Assembly (NCBI GenBank): GCA_016650445.1
Contig: JAENVS010000011.1
Span: forward strand, 138,307-202,306
DNA from: Frankiaceae bacterium
GTDB taxonomy: Bacteria > Actinomycetota > Actinomycetes > Mycobacteriales > SCTD01
Direction: 5' to 3'
DNA: 64,000 nt
Part shown: in pieces, positions 20,112 through 28,374 of the stretch
Numbering within the stretch: the first letter of the stretch is position 1
Layout of the letters: each line of letters opens with the position of its first letter
Notes under the pieces: generated by a model
Told to the model about the DNA's origin: nothing
Database searches by the model: none
Seen by the model: only the letters and a program-made list of their open reading frames with translations
Position numbers and translations under genes: made by a program

Positions 20112-21004
20112 CTGTTGACCGTCTCACGGATGCCGGCGAACAGGTCCTCCTCCGGCAGCTGCGCATCCACCAGGCAACGAGCGAGCTGGAAGTCCTCCGT
20201 CGGCCAGGCTTGCCGCTGCACGTCGATCGGACACGCGAACCATCGGCCGTTCGGGTCCACCTGGGTCGCATGCGCGATCAGCGCCTGATCGCGGGTGGCG
20301 AAGTGGTCGGCGCAGTGGACCCGCGTGGTGAGCCGGTCGGCGTCCTCCGGCTTGTCGACCCAGTTCTCGAGCCACTCGCCGTACGGCGACTCGATCCCGC
20401 GCTCGGTCATGGCGGTGTGCAGCGCGGTCAGGCGGTCCTTGTGGAAGGTGTGGTTGTAGTACAGCTTCAACGGCTGCCACGGCTCGCCGGCGTCCGGGAA
20501 GCGCTCGGGGTCACCGGCGGCCTCGAAGGCCGCCATCGACACCTCGTGGCAGCGGATGTGGTCAGGGTGCGGGTAGCCGCCGTTCTCGTCGTACGTCGTC
20601 ATGACGTGCGGCCGCTCGCGCCGCACCACCTCGACCAGCGCCCGCGTCTGCTCCTCGAGGTCCCCGAGCGCGAAGCAGCCCGGCGGCAGTGGTGGCAACG
20701 GGTCGCCCTCGGGCAGCCCGGAGTCGACCCAGCCCATGAAGATCTGGCGGACGCCGAGGATGTGGCGGGCCTTCTCCATCTCCGCGGCCCGGATCGCCGT
20801 GATGTTGTCGACGACCTCGGGGCGGTCCATCGCCGGGTTGAGCACCGAGCCGCGGGAGCCGTCGGTGAGGGTGACCACCAGCACGTCGACGCCCTCGTGC
20901 GAGTAGCGCGCCATCGTCGCGGCGCCCTTGCTCGACTCGTCGTCAGGATGGGCGTGGACGCACATCAGCCGCAGCTGCTCCTGCTCAGCGCCGTCCAGAA
21001 CCAC
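20108..21004 (-). CDS. mca: Mycothiol S-conjugate amidase
   Basis: Zinc amidase that cleaves mycothiol S-conjugates into a mercapturic acid and GlcN-Ins, part of actinobacterial detoxification. The LmbE-like fold gives the zinc motif [12 protein letters not shown] near residues 17-28, and [19 protein letters not shown] supplies the third metal ligand and the substrate site. DSGLPEGD and FPDAGEPW are typical of Mca. It resembles Mca rather than MshB because of the [12 protein letters not shown] block and its length of 298. The GTG at 21004 with GGAGGG eight bases upstream gives the usual short N-terminus before [12 protein letters not shown]. It overlaps the following small membrane gene by 4 bp and is divergent from DUF4307. 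Confidence 0.95.
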   Translation of the reverse strand: MVLDGAEQEQLRLMCVHAHPDDESSKGAATMARYSHEGVDVLVVTLTDGSRGSVLNPAMDRPEVVDNITAIRAAEMEKARHILGVRQIFMGWVDSGLPEGDPLPPLPPGCFALGDLEEQTRALVEVVRRERPHVMTTYDENGGYPHPDHIRCHEVSMAAFEAAGDPERFPDAGEPWQPLKLYYNHTFHKDRLTALHTAMTERGIESPYGEWLENWVDKPEDADRLTTRVHCADHFATRDQALIAHATQVDPNGRWFACPIDVQRQAWPTEDFQLARCLVDAQLPEEDLFAGIRETVNR

Positions 21005-21090
21005 GTGCCGTGCCCTCCGCTCGCGTCCCGAGGGACGATCGTCCCGCACCCGCATCTCGTCCGAACACCCGTCACCGCCCAGGGAGTCCC

Positions 21091-21477
21091 GTGCCGCCCG
21101 ATTTGCCGCCCGGCCGCTACGACACGCCACGGCGCCGGACCCGCGTCCTGGCCGGCCTCGTCGCCGGGCTGCTGGGCGTCGCCGCTCTCATGGCGGCGTA
21201 CAGCCTGTACACGAGGTACAACGAGGGCCGGCTCGACGCGCAGCTGATCGGGTACGACGTGACGTCCGACTCGCTGGTGCGGATCACGTTCGAGGTCGTC
21301 AACGGCGACCGGCGGGCCGAGTGCAAGGTCCGGGCCCGGGACCGCACCGGCGCTGAGGCGGGCGCGCGGCTCGTGCAGGTCGCGGCGGCCGACGATCGCG
21401 CGCAGTCCGTCACCGTCGACCTGCCAACGCGGACCCGTGCGGTCAACGGTGAGCTCGTCGGCTGTCGAGCCCTCTGA
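21091..21477 (+). CDS. DUF4307 membrane-anchored protein
   Basis: A 128-residue protein with a proline/arginine-rich cytosolic N-terminus ([12 protein letters not shown]), one membrane helix at about 20-40 ([21 protein letters not shown]) and an external beta-sandwich-like domain ([53 protein letters not shown]). This matches DUF4307, present next to greA and mca across actinobacteria. The GTG at 21091 has AGGGAG four bases upstream and starts the conserved PPGRY region; an upstream in-frame ATG (21010) would overlap the mca promoter. Function unknown. Confidence 0.88.
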   Translation: MPPDLPPGRYDTPRRRTRVLAGLVAGLLGVAALMAAYSLYTRYNEGRLDAQLIGYDVTSDSLVRITFEVVNGDRRAECKVRARDRTGAEAGARLVQVAAADDRAQSVTVDLPTRTRAVNGELVGCRAL

Positions 21478-21546
21478 GGCCGTTACGCCCCCTTGCGCCC
21501 CGTTGCGGGCCGTAGCATCGGCAGACCAACCCGAGGAGATACGCAC

Positions 21547-22053
21547 GTGAGCACCGAGGCCGGACAGCAGACCACCTGGCTCACCCAGGAGGCCTATGAC
21601 CGGCTCAAGGGCGAGCTCGAGCAGAAGAGCGGCCCCGGGCGCGCGGACATCGTCGCGAAGATCGAGGCCGCCCGCGACGAGGGCGACCTAAAGGAGAACG
21701 GCGGCTACCACGCCGCCAAGGAGGAGCAGGGCAAGCTCGAGGCCCGCATCCGTCAGCTCACTGTGCTGCTGCGCGACGCGAAGGTCGGCGAGGCACCGAC
21801 GATGTCCGGCGTCGCCGGACCGGGGATGGTGGTGGCGGTCCGCTTCGAGGGCGATGACACCCCGGAGCGATTCCTCATCGGCTCCCGCGAGGACAACACC
21901 CACGGCGACGAGGGCCTCGAGGTCTACTCGGCCCAGTCGCCGCTCGGCCTGGCCCTCACGGGCGCCAAGGTCGGCGAGACGGTGGAGTACACGCTCCCCA
22001 ACGGCAAGGCGATGAAGGTCGAGCTGCTCTCGGCCGACCCGTACGTCGGGTAG
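21547..22053 (+). CDS. greA: Transcription elongation factor GreA
   Basis: A 168-residue secondary-channel factor that lets RNA polymerase cleave backtracked RNA. The N-terminal coiled coil (residues 10-80) carries the acidic tip [20 protein letters not shown], whose Asp/Glu pair positions the catalytic Mg. The C-terminal FKBP-like domain ends [20 protein letters not shown]. The GTG at 21547 follows GAGGAG, leaving a short N-terminus ([16 protein letters not shown]), typical of actinobacteria. It is convergent with the response-regulator gene, 20 bp apart. Confidence 0.97.
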   Translation: MSTEAGQQTTWLTQEAYDRLKGELEQKSGPGRADIVAKIEAARDEGDLKENGGYHAAKEEQGKLEARIRQLTVLLRDAKVGEAPTMSGVAGPGMVVAVRFEGDDTPERFLIGSREDNTHGDEGLEVYSAQSPLGLALTGAKVGETVEYTLPNGKAMKVELLSADPYVG

Positions 22054-22073
22054 GACACGACCGGCTGGCCCCG

Positions 22074-22448
22074 CTAGCCGTCGCGCCGCGCCTGCTCGCC
22101 GGGCGTGCGTACCAGGTCGGGCACGCAGTACAGCTCACGCTTGTCGATGCACCGCTCGACGCCGATAACCTCAGCGACACCTCGATCCGCGTCGCGGAGC
22201 GATGCGGAGAACAGCAGGACGCGCTGATCAGGGTCCTCGGCGAGCATCCGTGCCGCCGCCTCCAGACCTGACATCGCGGGCATCCGCAGGTCCATCACGA
22301 CGACGTCGGGCCGGTGCGCTCGCCGCAGCTCGACGGCCTCGAGGCCGTTCTTCGCCTCGGCGCAGATGTCCACGCCGGGGTGGAACAGGAACAGCTCGCG
22401 CAGCAGGCTCACGATGTCGGGTGTGTCGTCCACGAGCATCACCGTCAC
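22074..22448 (-). CDS. Single-domain response regulator
   Basis: A 124-residue receiver domain without output domain. Key residues are visible: acidic pair Asp7-Asp8 (VTVMLVDDTPDI), phospho-acceptor Asp53 (VVVMDLRMPAMSG), Ser81 (LLFSAS) and Lys103 (CIDKREL). No kinase gene is nearby, so it is an orphan regulator acting by protein contact or as a phosphate sink. The GTG at 22448 is preferred because GGAGGAG lies six bases upstream; an in-frame GTG at 22544 would add 32 low-complexity residues and lies in a hairpin. It is convergent with greA. Confidence 0.85.
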   Translation of the reverse strand: MTVMLVDDTPDIVSLLRELFLFHPGVDICAEAKNGLEAVELRRAHRPDVVVMDLRMPAMSGLEAAARMLAEDPDQRVLLFSASLRDADRGVAEVIGVERCIDKRELYCVPDLVRTPGEQARRDG

Positions 22449-22534
22449 GGTGCGCTCCTCCGGGACCGCAGCCGCGCTCCGGGCCGCGCGCGGAGCCGGC
22501 ACGTCGTGCGGGTCGACACGCGTGCCTTGAACCA

Positions 22535-22570
22535 GTTGGCTCACACCGGGTTTATCCCCAGTGTGCCAAC
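22535..22570 (-). terminator. Imperfect hairpin after the M14 peptidase gene
   Basis: GTTGGC-(TC)-ACAC pairs with GTGTGCCAAC, enclosing a second GGG/CCC stem around TTTAT. It lies 35 bp downstream of the carboxypeptidase stop and 87 bp upstream of the response-regulator start on the same strand. A terminator for the former is most likely; a leader element for the latter is possible. Confidence 0.45.
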
Positions 22571-22604
22571 CGGATGACTACGCCTCGAGGATGTTTGCGT
22601 CCGG

Positions 22605-24941
22605 CTAGACGACGCGGCGGCGGCGACGCAGGTAGACGGCGGCGAGCAGCATCATCGCCGCGACGGTCGCCATCGTGACGTCGGCACCGGTTGCCGCGAG
22701 CCGCTCCCGACGGGCGGCCTCACGCGCCGCATCCGCCGCCGGCGTGCCCGGGCGCACCGGCGAGAACCCGGCTGGAGCCGCCGCGCCGAGGCCGGGGGCG
22801 TCGTAGCGGATCGCGTTCTCCATGATGTAGAGCCCGCTGTAGGTGAGGCCGTAGTCGCGTAGGCCGTAGCGGTGGTCGAGATCCTCCGTCGGCGTGGGCA
22901 GCGCGCCCCCGACCAGCTGGATGCGGCCCTTGCCGACGGGGATGCGCCCGAGGGTGACCTGGTCGTTCGTCGTACCGACGACCTTCCCGCCCGCGGCGGT
23001 GAAGGCGTCCGGGTCGACCGCCGTCATCGGCGACGCGGTGCCGCCGATCCCGTAGCCCAGGATCGCGGCCTCGACCAGCTGGCGTGCGTTGGAGCGCAGG
23101 CCCGCGACGAGAGGGTCGGTGAACTCGGGGATGTCGCTGTAGGGCTGGTAGACCTTGATGTCCTTGACCTTGCCCTCATCGACGATGCCGAGGTCACCGA
23201 GGGCGTGCAGCGCCTTGTCCGTCAGCACGAGGTTGCCGCCGCGCTTCACCCACGCCGCGATGTTGGCGTAGTACTTCGTTGCGTTGACCGCGCGGCCCTT
23301 GCCGTCCTTCGGCAACGCGACGTCGGCAAGGACGAGCGAGTCGAGCCGGTCGAGGGCCTTGGGGTCGTTGGCGATGTCGGCCGGGAGCACAGCGGCGTAC
23401 GGCCTGGGCATCAGCCGAGCGGAGTCGGTGAAGAAGCTCATGCGCGATGCCTTGTACGGGCGCTGCGTCAGCGTGCTGCCGTCGCGGCCGATGCCGTCGG
23501 CCTTCGGCCCGGGCAGCTCGCCGGGACCGTTGGCGTCGGTGTTCGTCACGAACGTCGGGTCGAGCACGTAGCCAGGCTGCCCGCCGGTCTCGATCCTGAC
23601 GTTGCCGCGGTTGAACTCCTGGTCCTGGAACAAGGCGTACGCCATCGCCGTCTTGATGATCGCGCGAGAGGCGTTGATGTGGTTCTCCTGCAGGTACACG
23701 TTCCATGCCTTGTCAGGGACCGTGTGGTTCAAGAAGATCTCGTAGTCCATGCCGGTCACGGCCGCGTCGGTGGCGAGGTAGTCGCCGATGAACCCGGTGT
23801 CGGTGTAGCCGAGCGTGTCCCACACCGTCGCCCAGTGCGCCGGCTTGGTCGGGACCGTGTTGCTGGTCTCGGTGATGCAACCGGGGGGCCCGATGTGGCA
23901 CGGCGTGTCCTCGATGCCCTCGCCCTCGTCACCGCCGGTGCCGTTCTCGATCTGGTCCTGGATGCCGGCGAACAGCGTCGCGTCGATGACGGACTTGGTG
24001 CGCTCGGCAATCGCCATCAGCTGGCGGTGCTTGACCGAGTCGAACTGCCCGGCGGGGTACATGATGTCGACGTAGGCGCGGCTGGTGAGCTCGCCGTGGA
24101 CGTCGGCGCCGTACGACATCCGGCCGCCGGCCGCCTTCGCGAGGTCGTTGATCAGCTGTACGCCGTACTTCGCCTCCGACTCCCGGAGCGGGTTGCGCGA
24201 GGTGTTGATGCTGCCGATCGTCGGCATCTGCCGGTTGAGGTCCGTGCCCATGCTGTTGGCACGGGCGTACGGGGCGGTCGGCGTCTTGTAGTTGTCGCCG
24301 ATCTCCCACCCGTCGATGTTGAAGTCGGTGAGGTAGACGTCCTCCTTGCCCAGCACCTCGCGCACCGAGTAGGTGTGGATGACGGGCTTGCGTCCGGTCG
24401 CGCTGGCGTAGCCGGCGACGCCGTCGCTGATGGTCGCGTCGGGCTGGGTCGCGGCGACCGCGAGGTCCTCGACGGCGCGCAGCCCTCCCTCGAGTCCCCC
24501 GCGCTCGTTGCCGTGCACCGAGAGGCTGAAGAAGAGCTTCTTCTTACCGGCGTCCGGCACCTGGCGGTCGGTCAGCCGGATGACCCAGATCTTGTGCCCG
24601 TCGCCTGTGTCGCCGTTCTCGTACGAGCGCTTCTGGTCGGGGCCGGCGGTGACGGCGTTCTTGCCGTAGCGCGCGTCCAGCGAGAACACCTGCACGTACC
24701 GGGCGTACTTCTGGGCGAGGTAGGCCAGGCCGTCCTCGTACTCACGGAAGCCGGTCGGGTCGGGGTTGTACTGGACGTACGCCTTGGTGAGTGCGGACTC
24801 GGGGAAGATGCGGTTGCCGCAGGTGGCCGCGGGCGGGCCGCCCTTGTAGCCGTCCGTGCAGACCGGCGTGGCGCCCGCCTCCGGCGCGATGCCGATCACC
24901 ATCAGTGCCGCCGCCGCCGTGACCAGCAGAGCGCGTCGCAT
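22605..24941 (-). CDS. Sortase-anchored zinc carboxypeptidase (M14 family)
   Basis: Exported metallocarboxypeptidase-like protein of 778 residues. Signal peptide 1-24 (LLVTAAAALMVIGIAPEAGA). Zinc ligands: His143 and Glu146 in SVHGNERGG and His282 in ADVHGELTSRAY; Asp-Leu-Asn-Arg at 234-237 (TDLNRQMP) matches the substrate-carboxylate site. The second half is a beta-rich accessory region. The C-terminus has a sorting signal: LAATG at 748-752, a hydrophobic helix (TMATVAAMMLLAAVYL) and an RRRRR tail, as expected for a class-E sortase substrate. It should be attached to the cell wall, trimming peptides or peptidoglycan stems. ATG at 24941 with GGGGG upstream. No sortase gene is in the window. 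Confidence 0.92.
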   Translation of the reverse strand: MRRALLVTAAAALMVIGIAPEAGATPVCTDGYKGGPPAATCGNRIFPESALTKAYVQYNPDPTGFREYEDGLAYLAQKYARYVQVFSLDARYGKNAVTAGPDQKRSYENGDTGDGHKIWVIRLTDRQVPDAGKKKLFFSLSVHGNERGGLEGGLRAVEDLAVAATQPDATISDGVAGYASATGRKPVIHTYSVREVLGKEDVYLTDFNIDGWEIGDNYKTPTAPYARANSMGTDLNRQMPTIGSINTSRNPLRESEAKYGVQLINDLAKAAGGRMSYGADVHGELTSRAYVDIMYPAGQFDSVKHRQLMAIAERTKSVIDATLFAGIQDQIENGTGGDEGEGIEDTPCHIGPPGCITETSNTVPTKPAHWATVWDTLGYTDTGFIGDYLATDAAVTGMDYEIFLNHTVPDKAWNVYLQENHINASRAIIKTAMAYALFQDQEFNRGNVRIETGGQPGYVLDPTFVTNTDANGPGELPGPKADGIGRDGSTLTQRPYKASRMSFFTDSARLMPRPYAAVLPADIANDPKALDRLDSLVLADVALPKDGKGRAVNATKYYANIAAWVKRGGNLVLTDKALHALGDLGIVDEGKVKDIKVYQPYSDIPEFTDPLVAGLRSNARQLVEAAILGYGIGGTASPMTAVDPDAFTAAGGKVVGTTNDQVTLGRIPVGKGRIQLVGGALPTPTEDLDHRYGLRDYGLTYSGLYIMENAIRYDAPGLGAAAPAGFSPVRPGTPAADAAREAARRERLAATGADVTMATVAAMMLLAAVYLRRRRRVV

Positions 24942-24999
24942 GCATCCCCCAGAAGTCGCCGTGGCAGGCTCCTTCGACGCCAGGTCGATATGTCCTGCT

Positions 25000-26223
25000 T
25001 TATCCCGGGACGACGACGTACGACGCTCCCTGGAGCTGTTCGATCACGTGCTCGCCGTGGTCACGGCCGCGGGTCTCGAGCTGGAGGTCGACCTCGACCT
25101 CGTCGAGGTGCAGGCCGCGGCCCGTGCGCTGGTGCTCGACGTCGAGCACGTTGGCCCCGCTCGCGGCGAGCACGCCCAGCAGAGCGGCCAGGCCGCCCGG
25201 GCGGTCCGGGATGCGCACGCGCAGCGACAGGTAGCGGCCGGCAGCGATCATGCCGTGGCGGATCACCTTCGACAGCAGGACGGGGTCGATGTTGCCGCCG
25301 GACAGCACCGCGACGACCGGCGGGTCGAACGCTGTCGGGTCCTCCATCAGGGCGGCGACCGCGGCGGCGCCGGCCGGCTCAACGACCAGCTTCGCCCGCT
25401 CCAGGCAGAGCAGCAGAGCCCGGCTCAGCGCGTCTTCGTCGACGGTCGTCACGCGGTCGACGAGGTCGCGCACGTGGCGGAAGGTGATGTCACCCGGGCA
25501 GCCGACGGCGATCCCGTCGGCGATGGTCGACATGCTCGGCAGCGCGACGGGGTGCCCGGCCTTCAGCGAGCCGGGGAAGGCTGACGCGCCTGCGGCCTGG
25601 ACCGCGACGACCCTCACGTCCGGGCGCAGGGTCTTGACCGCGACCGCGATGCCCGCCACGAGCCCCCCGCCGCCGGCGGAGACCACGACGGTCTTCACGT
25701 CCGGACACTGCTCGAGCAGCTCCAGACCGACGGTGCCCTGCCCCGCGATGATGTCTGCGTGATCGAAGGGGTGGATGAGGACCGCCCCGGTCCGCTCGCT
25801 CCAGGCCACCGCGGCTTCCAGCGCCTCGTCGACGGTGGCTCCGTGCATGCGGATCGTCGCGCCGTACGCACGAGTGGCCTCGACCTTCGGCAGCGGAGCC
25901 GACTCCGGCATGAACACGGTCGCCTCGCAGCCGAGGAGCTTGGCGGCGTACGCAACGCCCTGTGCGTGGTTGCCGGCGCTGGCCGCGACCACGCCACGAC
26001 TGCGCTCAGCGTCGCTGAGCTTGGCGATGCGCACATAGGCGCCGCGGATCTTGAAGGACCCCGTGCGCTGCAGGTTCTCGCACTTGAGAAGCACCGGACC
26101 GCCGACCGACCGTGACAGCGTGCGCGAGCCCTCGACGGGCGTCGTGCGCGCAACGCCGCTGAGGAGCTCCCGTGCAGCGCGAACCGCGTCGAGGTCGACG
26201 AGCGGCAGGTCGACGGCGGTCAC
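25000..26223 (-). CDS. ilvA: Threonine ammonia-lyase (dehydratase) with C-terminal ACT domain
   Basis: PLP enzyme of 407 residues that deaminates threonine to 2-oxobutyrate, the first step to isoleucine. Lys58 in RTGSFKIRGAY forms the Schiff base; SAGNHAQGVAYAA binds substrate, and the glycine loop SAGGGGLVAG holds the PLP phosphate. Residues about 330-407 form one ACT domain (LRVRIPDRPGGLAALLGVLA, ANVLDVEHQRTGRG). The single short ACT domain is more like the TdcB/IlvA2 type than the E. coli biosynthetic enzyme, so catabolic use is possible. The GTG at 26223 removes an Arg-rich in-frame extension that overlaps the ROK kinase gene. It follows that gene by 20 bp on the same strand. Confidence 0.93.
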   Translation of the reverse strand: MTAVDLPLVDLDAVRAARELLSGVARTTPVEGSRTLSRSVGGPVLLKCENLQRTGSFKIRGAYVRIAKLSDAERSRGVVAASAGNHAQGVAYAAKLLGCEATVFMPESAPLPKVEATRAYGATIRMHGATVDEALEAAVAWSERTGAVLIHPFDHADIIAGQGTVGLELLEQCPDVKTVVVSAGGGGLVAGIAVAVKTLRPDVRVVAVQAAGASAFPGSLKAGHPVALPSMSTIADGIAVGCPGDITFRHVRDLVDRVTTVDEDALSRALLLCLERAKLVVEPAGAAAVAALMEDPTAFDPPVVAVLSGGNIDPVLLSKVIRHGMIAAGRYLSLRVRIPDRPGGLAALLGVLAASGANVLDVEHQRTGRGLHLDEVEVDLQLETRGRDHGEHVIEQLQGASYVVVPG

Positions 26224-26243
26224 AGCCCGAGTCTGTCGTGTCG

Positions 26244-27146
26244 TCAGTCCGCGGACCAGTACCGCTCGCCTGCGAGAACCAGCGCGGCGGCGCCGACGAG
26301 GCCTGCGTCGCCGCCGAGACCAGGCGCGACGACCCGCAGCTCGGTCAGGAACGGCAGCACAGCCTGTTCGCGCACCGCAGCCAGCATCGGCTCCCACAGC
26401 GGCGGGCCGGCCTGCGCGAGGCCGCCCCCGACGACGACCATCTCGAGGTCGAGCAAGGCGGCGCACCACGCGATCACCCGGCCGACCGCCTCCCCCGACC
26501 GGGCAAAGGCGGCCATCGCCACCTCGTCGCCGTCGGCCGCGAGCCGGGCCAGTGCCGGACCGTCCATCGCCTCACTGCCCTGCTCGCGGGCCCAGGCCAC
26601 CGTCGCCGGGCCGCGCGCAATCGCTTCGAGACAGCCGCGGGCGCCGCACGCGCACATCGGCCCCGCCGGGTCGGCGACGACGTGACCGATGTGCCCGGCG
26701 TTGCCGGTCGCGCCGTCGAGGATGCGGCCGCCGCTGACGATGCCGCCGCCGACGCCGGTCGACACGACCATGCCGATCATGTTGTCGACGCCTTGCGCGG
26801 CACCACGCCAGTGCTCGGCGATCGCGACGGCGACGGCGTCGTTGTGCAGCCGCACGGGTACGCCGGGGTAACGCTCGGCGAGCCGGGCCCGCAGCGGGAA
26901 GTCGCGCCAGCCGGGGATGTTCAGCGGTGACACCTCGCCCGAAGGCCAGGTCATCGGCCCGCCGCACCCGATGCCGACGCCGTCGACCTGCTCGTCCGCG
27001 ACGAGCTCGTCGAGCATGGCCACGAACGTCGGCCAGGGGTCGGCAGGCACCGTCGGCGTCCGATCGCGGCGCAGGACGTTGCCGTCGTCGTCGACGACGG
27101 CCGCCGCCATCTTCGTCCCGCCGATGTCGATCGCGAGAACCGTCAT
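26244..27146 (-). CDS. ROK family sugar kinase (glucokinase-like)
   Basis: Cytosolic kinase of 300 residues phosphorylating a hexose or amino-sugar with ATP. The N-terminal phosphate loop is MTVLAIDIGGTKMAAAVVDD. The sugar site includes LHNDAVAVAIAEHW with the catalytic Asp and GNAGHIGHVV. The ROK zinc motif is present as CACGARGCLEAIA. The glycine-rich adenosine motif appears as VVSTGVGGGIVSGG. The substrate (glucose or N-acetylglucosamine) cannot be decided. The ATG at 27146 overlaps the end of the FIST gene upstream by 4 bp, so both come from one transcript. Confidence 0.92.
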   Translation of the reverse strand: MTVLAIDIGGTKMAAAVVDDDGNVLRRDRTPTVPADPWPTFVAMLDELVADEQVDGVGIGCGGPMTWPSGEVSPLNIPGWRDFPLRARLAERYPGVPVRLHNDAVAVAIAEHWRGAAQGVDNMIGMVVSTGVGGGIVSGGRILDGATGNAGHIGHVVADPAGPMCACGARGCLEAIARGPATVAWAREQGSEAMDGPALARLAADGDEVAMAAFARSGEAVGRVIAWCAALLDLEMVVVGGGLAQAGPPLWEPMLAAVREQAVLPFLTELRVVAPGLGGDAGLVGAAALVLAGERYWSAD

Positions 27147-28321
27147 GCCGGGAATGCCAGCACAGATGCGGTGAAGCCGTGCAGGTGGTTTCGCCCGGCA
27201 ACGGGCCCGAGCTCACCGGCGGCGAAGAAACCGGCGATCCCGCCGTCCGTGCGCAGCTCGCGGCGTACGACGGTGACGTCGTGATCCGCCCCACCGAGCG
27301 ACGAGCCGAACAGGTGGCCGCCGCGGCCGTTGCACGAGAACAACAGGGCCCCGGCAACCGCGGGGTGGCTGCCGCGGTAGTTGCCCAGAAGCGCACACAG
27401 GTCCTCGTCCGCGCCCTCGGCATCGCGCACCTGGAGCCGGACGGTCGAGCCGACCTCGACGAGGTCGCCGATGACGAGGCCCGAGGAATCGGGGTCGAGG
27501 CCGAGCAGCGGGCGGATGAGGAAGTCGCCGCGGTCGTGCTCCTCGGCGTACTCGTTGAGAGCGATGCCGAGCTGCAGCCCGGAGCTGGCGAGCGCCTGCT
27601 CTGCCGGCGGCAGGCCCGCGAGGATCTCCTCGACCTTCTGCAGCGCACGTACGCCGGCCAGCTCGGCGATGACGTTGCCGGTTGCCGCGGTCACCGTCAT
27701 GGCGGGCCCGACCGGCCGGCAGCCCTGGCTGACGACCGGCGTCGCCACGACCCCGGCCCCGCCGACGAGGACGCCGACCGCGCCCCGGTCGTGCGTCCGT
27801 CCGTCGACCCACAGCCGGGTGGACCCGGCGCCCACCGGCCCGTGTGCCATGCCGCCGACGATCGCCAACCCGGTGAGCGCGTCGTTGGCCCGGCTCACGA
27901 ATCCGTCGGCCGGGAAGCTGTAGGGATCGGCGAGCAGGACGGCGACGTTCTCCTGCGCCGTCCGCTCCGGCATGCCGACCACGGCCATGCCTTCGTCGGC
28001 GCGCATCACCTCGAGGTGGAACGACCGCACCGTGGCGCCGGGAAGCCGCGCCGCCCAGACGCTGACGGCGGCGCGATCCTCGACCCCCCTCCGTCCGCCG
28101 ATGACGCCCCCCGCGCTGCAACCGACCATGGCCTGCGCGCCGGTCATGGCAGCAACCCGCTCGCCCGCCGCAGCGACCTGGTCCGGGTCACCCCCGGACA
28201 CGAACGCGCACACGAGGTCGGGGCGGCGGGCGCCGAAGCCCGACATGGCCTGCCGGCTCGCCTGTTCGGCGGCAACGAGCAGGTCGGCATCGAGCGCGAG
28301 ACCATCCGCGATGTGCGCCAT
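27143..28321 (-). CDS. FIST domain sensory protein
   Basis: A 392-residue soluble protein with FIST_N (about 35-220; CAFVSGGDPDQV, AMVGCSAGGVIGGRRGVED) followed by FIST_C (about 225-370; LGLDPDSSGLVIGDLVEVGS, GALLFSCNGRGGHLFG). FIST domains are proposed small-ligand sensors, usually attached to signalling proteins; here they stand alone, overlapping a ROK kinase, which suggests a metabolite-sensing or regulatory link. The ATG at 28321 has GGGGGAGG upstream; another ATG nine bases earlier touches that site and is less likely. It is divergent from the AAA ATPase, with 53 bp between start codons. Confidence 0.88.
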   Translation of the reverse strand: MAHIADGLALDADLLVAAEQASRQAMSGFGARRPDLVCAFVSGGDPDQVAAAGERVAAMTGAQAMVGCSAGGVIGGRRGVEDRAAVSVWAARLPGATVRSFHLEVMRADEGMAVVGMPERTAQENVAVLLADPYSFPADGFVSRANDALTGLAIVGGMAHGPVGAGSTRLWVDGRTHDRGAVGVLVGGAGVVATPVVSQGCRPVGPAMTVTAATGNVIAELAGVRALQKVEEILAGLPPAEQALASSGLQLGIALNEYAEEHDRGDFLIRPLLGLDPDSSGLVIGDLVEVGSTVRLQVRDAEGADEDLCALLGNYRGSHPAVAGALLFSCNGRGGHLFGSSLGGADHDVTVVRRELRTDGGIAGFFAAGELGPVAGRNHLHGFTASVLAFPA

Positions 28322-28361
28322 GCCGCCCATCCTCCCCCGCCAGTGCAGTTGCGGGCAGTCG

Positions 28362-28367
28362 TAGCGT
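28362..28367 (+). promoter_or_regulatory. Leaderless-type -10 element of the AAA ATPase operon
   Basis: TAGCGT (TANNNT) seven bases before the GTG at 28375. No Shine-Dalgarno precedes that codon and no good -35 is seen. The spacing fits a transcript beginning at the start codon. Confidence 0.45.
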
Positions 28368-28374
28368 GGGCAAC

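Noticed and set aside
22522..22544. Leaderless start of the response regulator at GTG 22544 with a GATAAA -10
   Set aside because: GATAAA lacks the final T of TANNNT, there is no -35, and GTG 22448 has a strong GGAGGAG; the sequence is better explained as a hairpin.
22872..25487. 871-codon plus-strand frame opposite the M14 peptidase
   Set aside because: Antisense of two well-supported genes; ends in an Arg/Pro-rich stretch typical of non-coding GC-rich frames.
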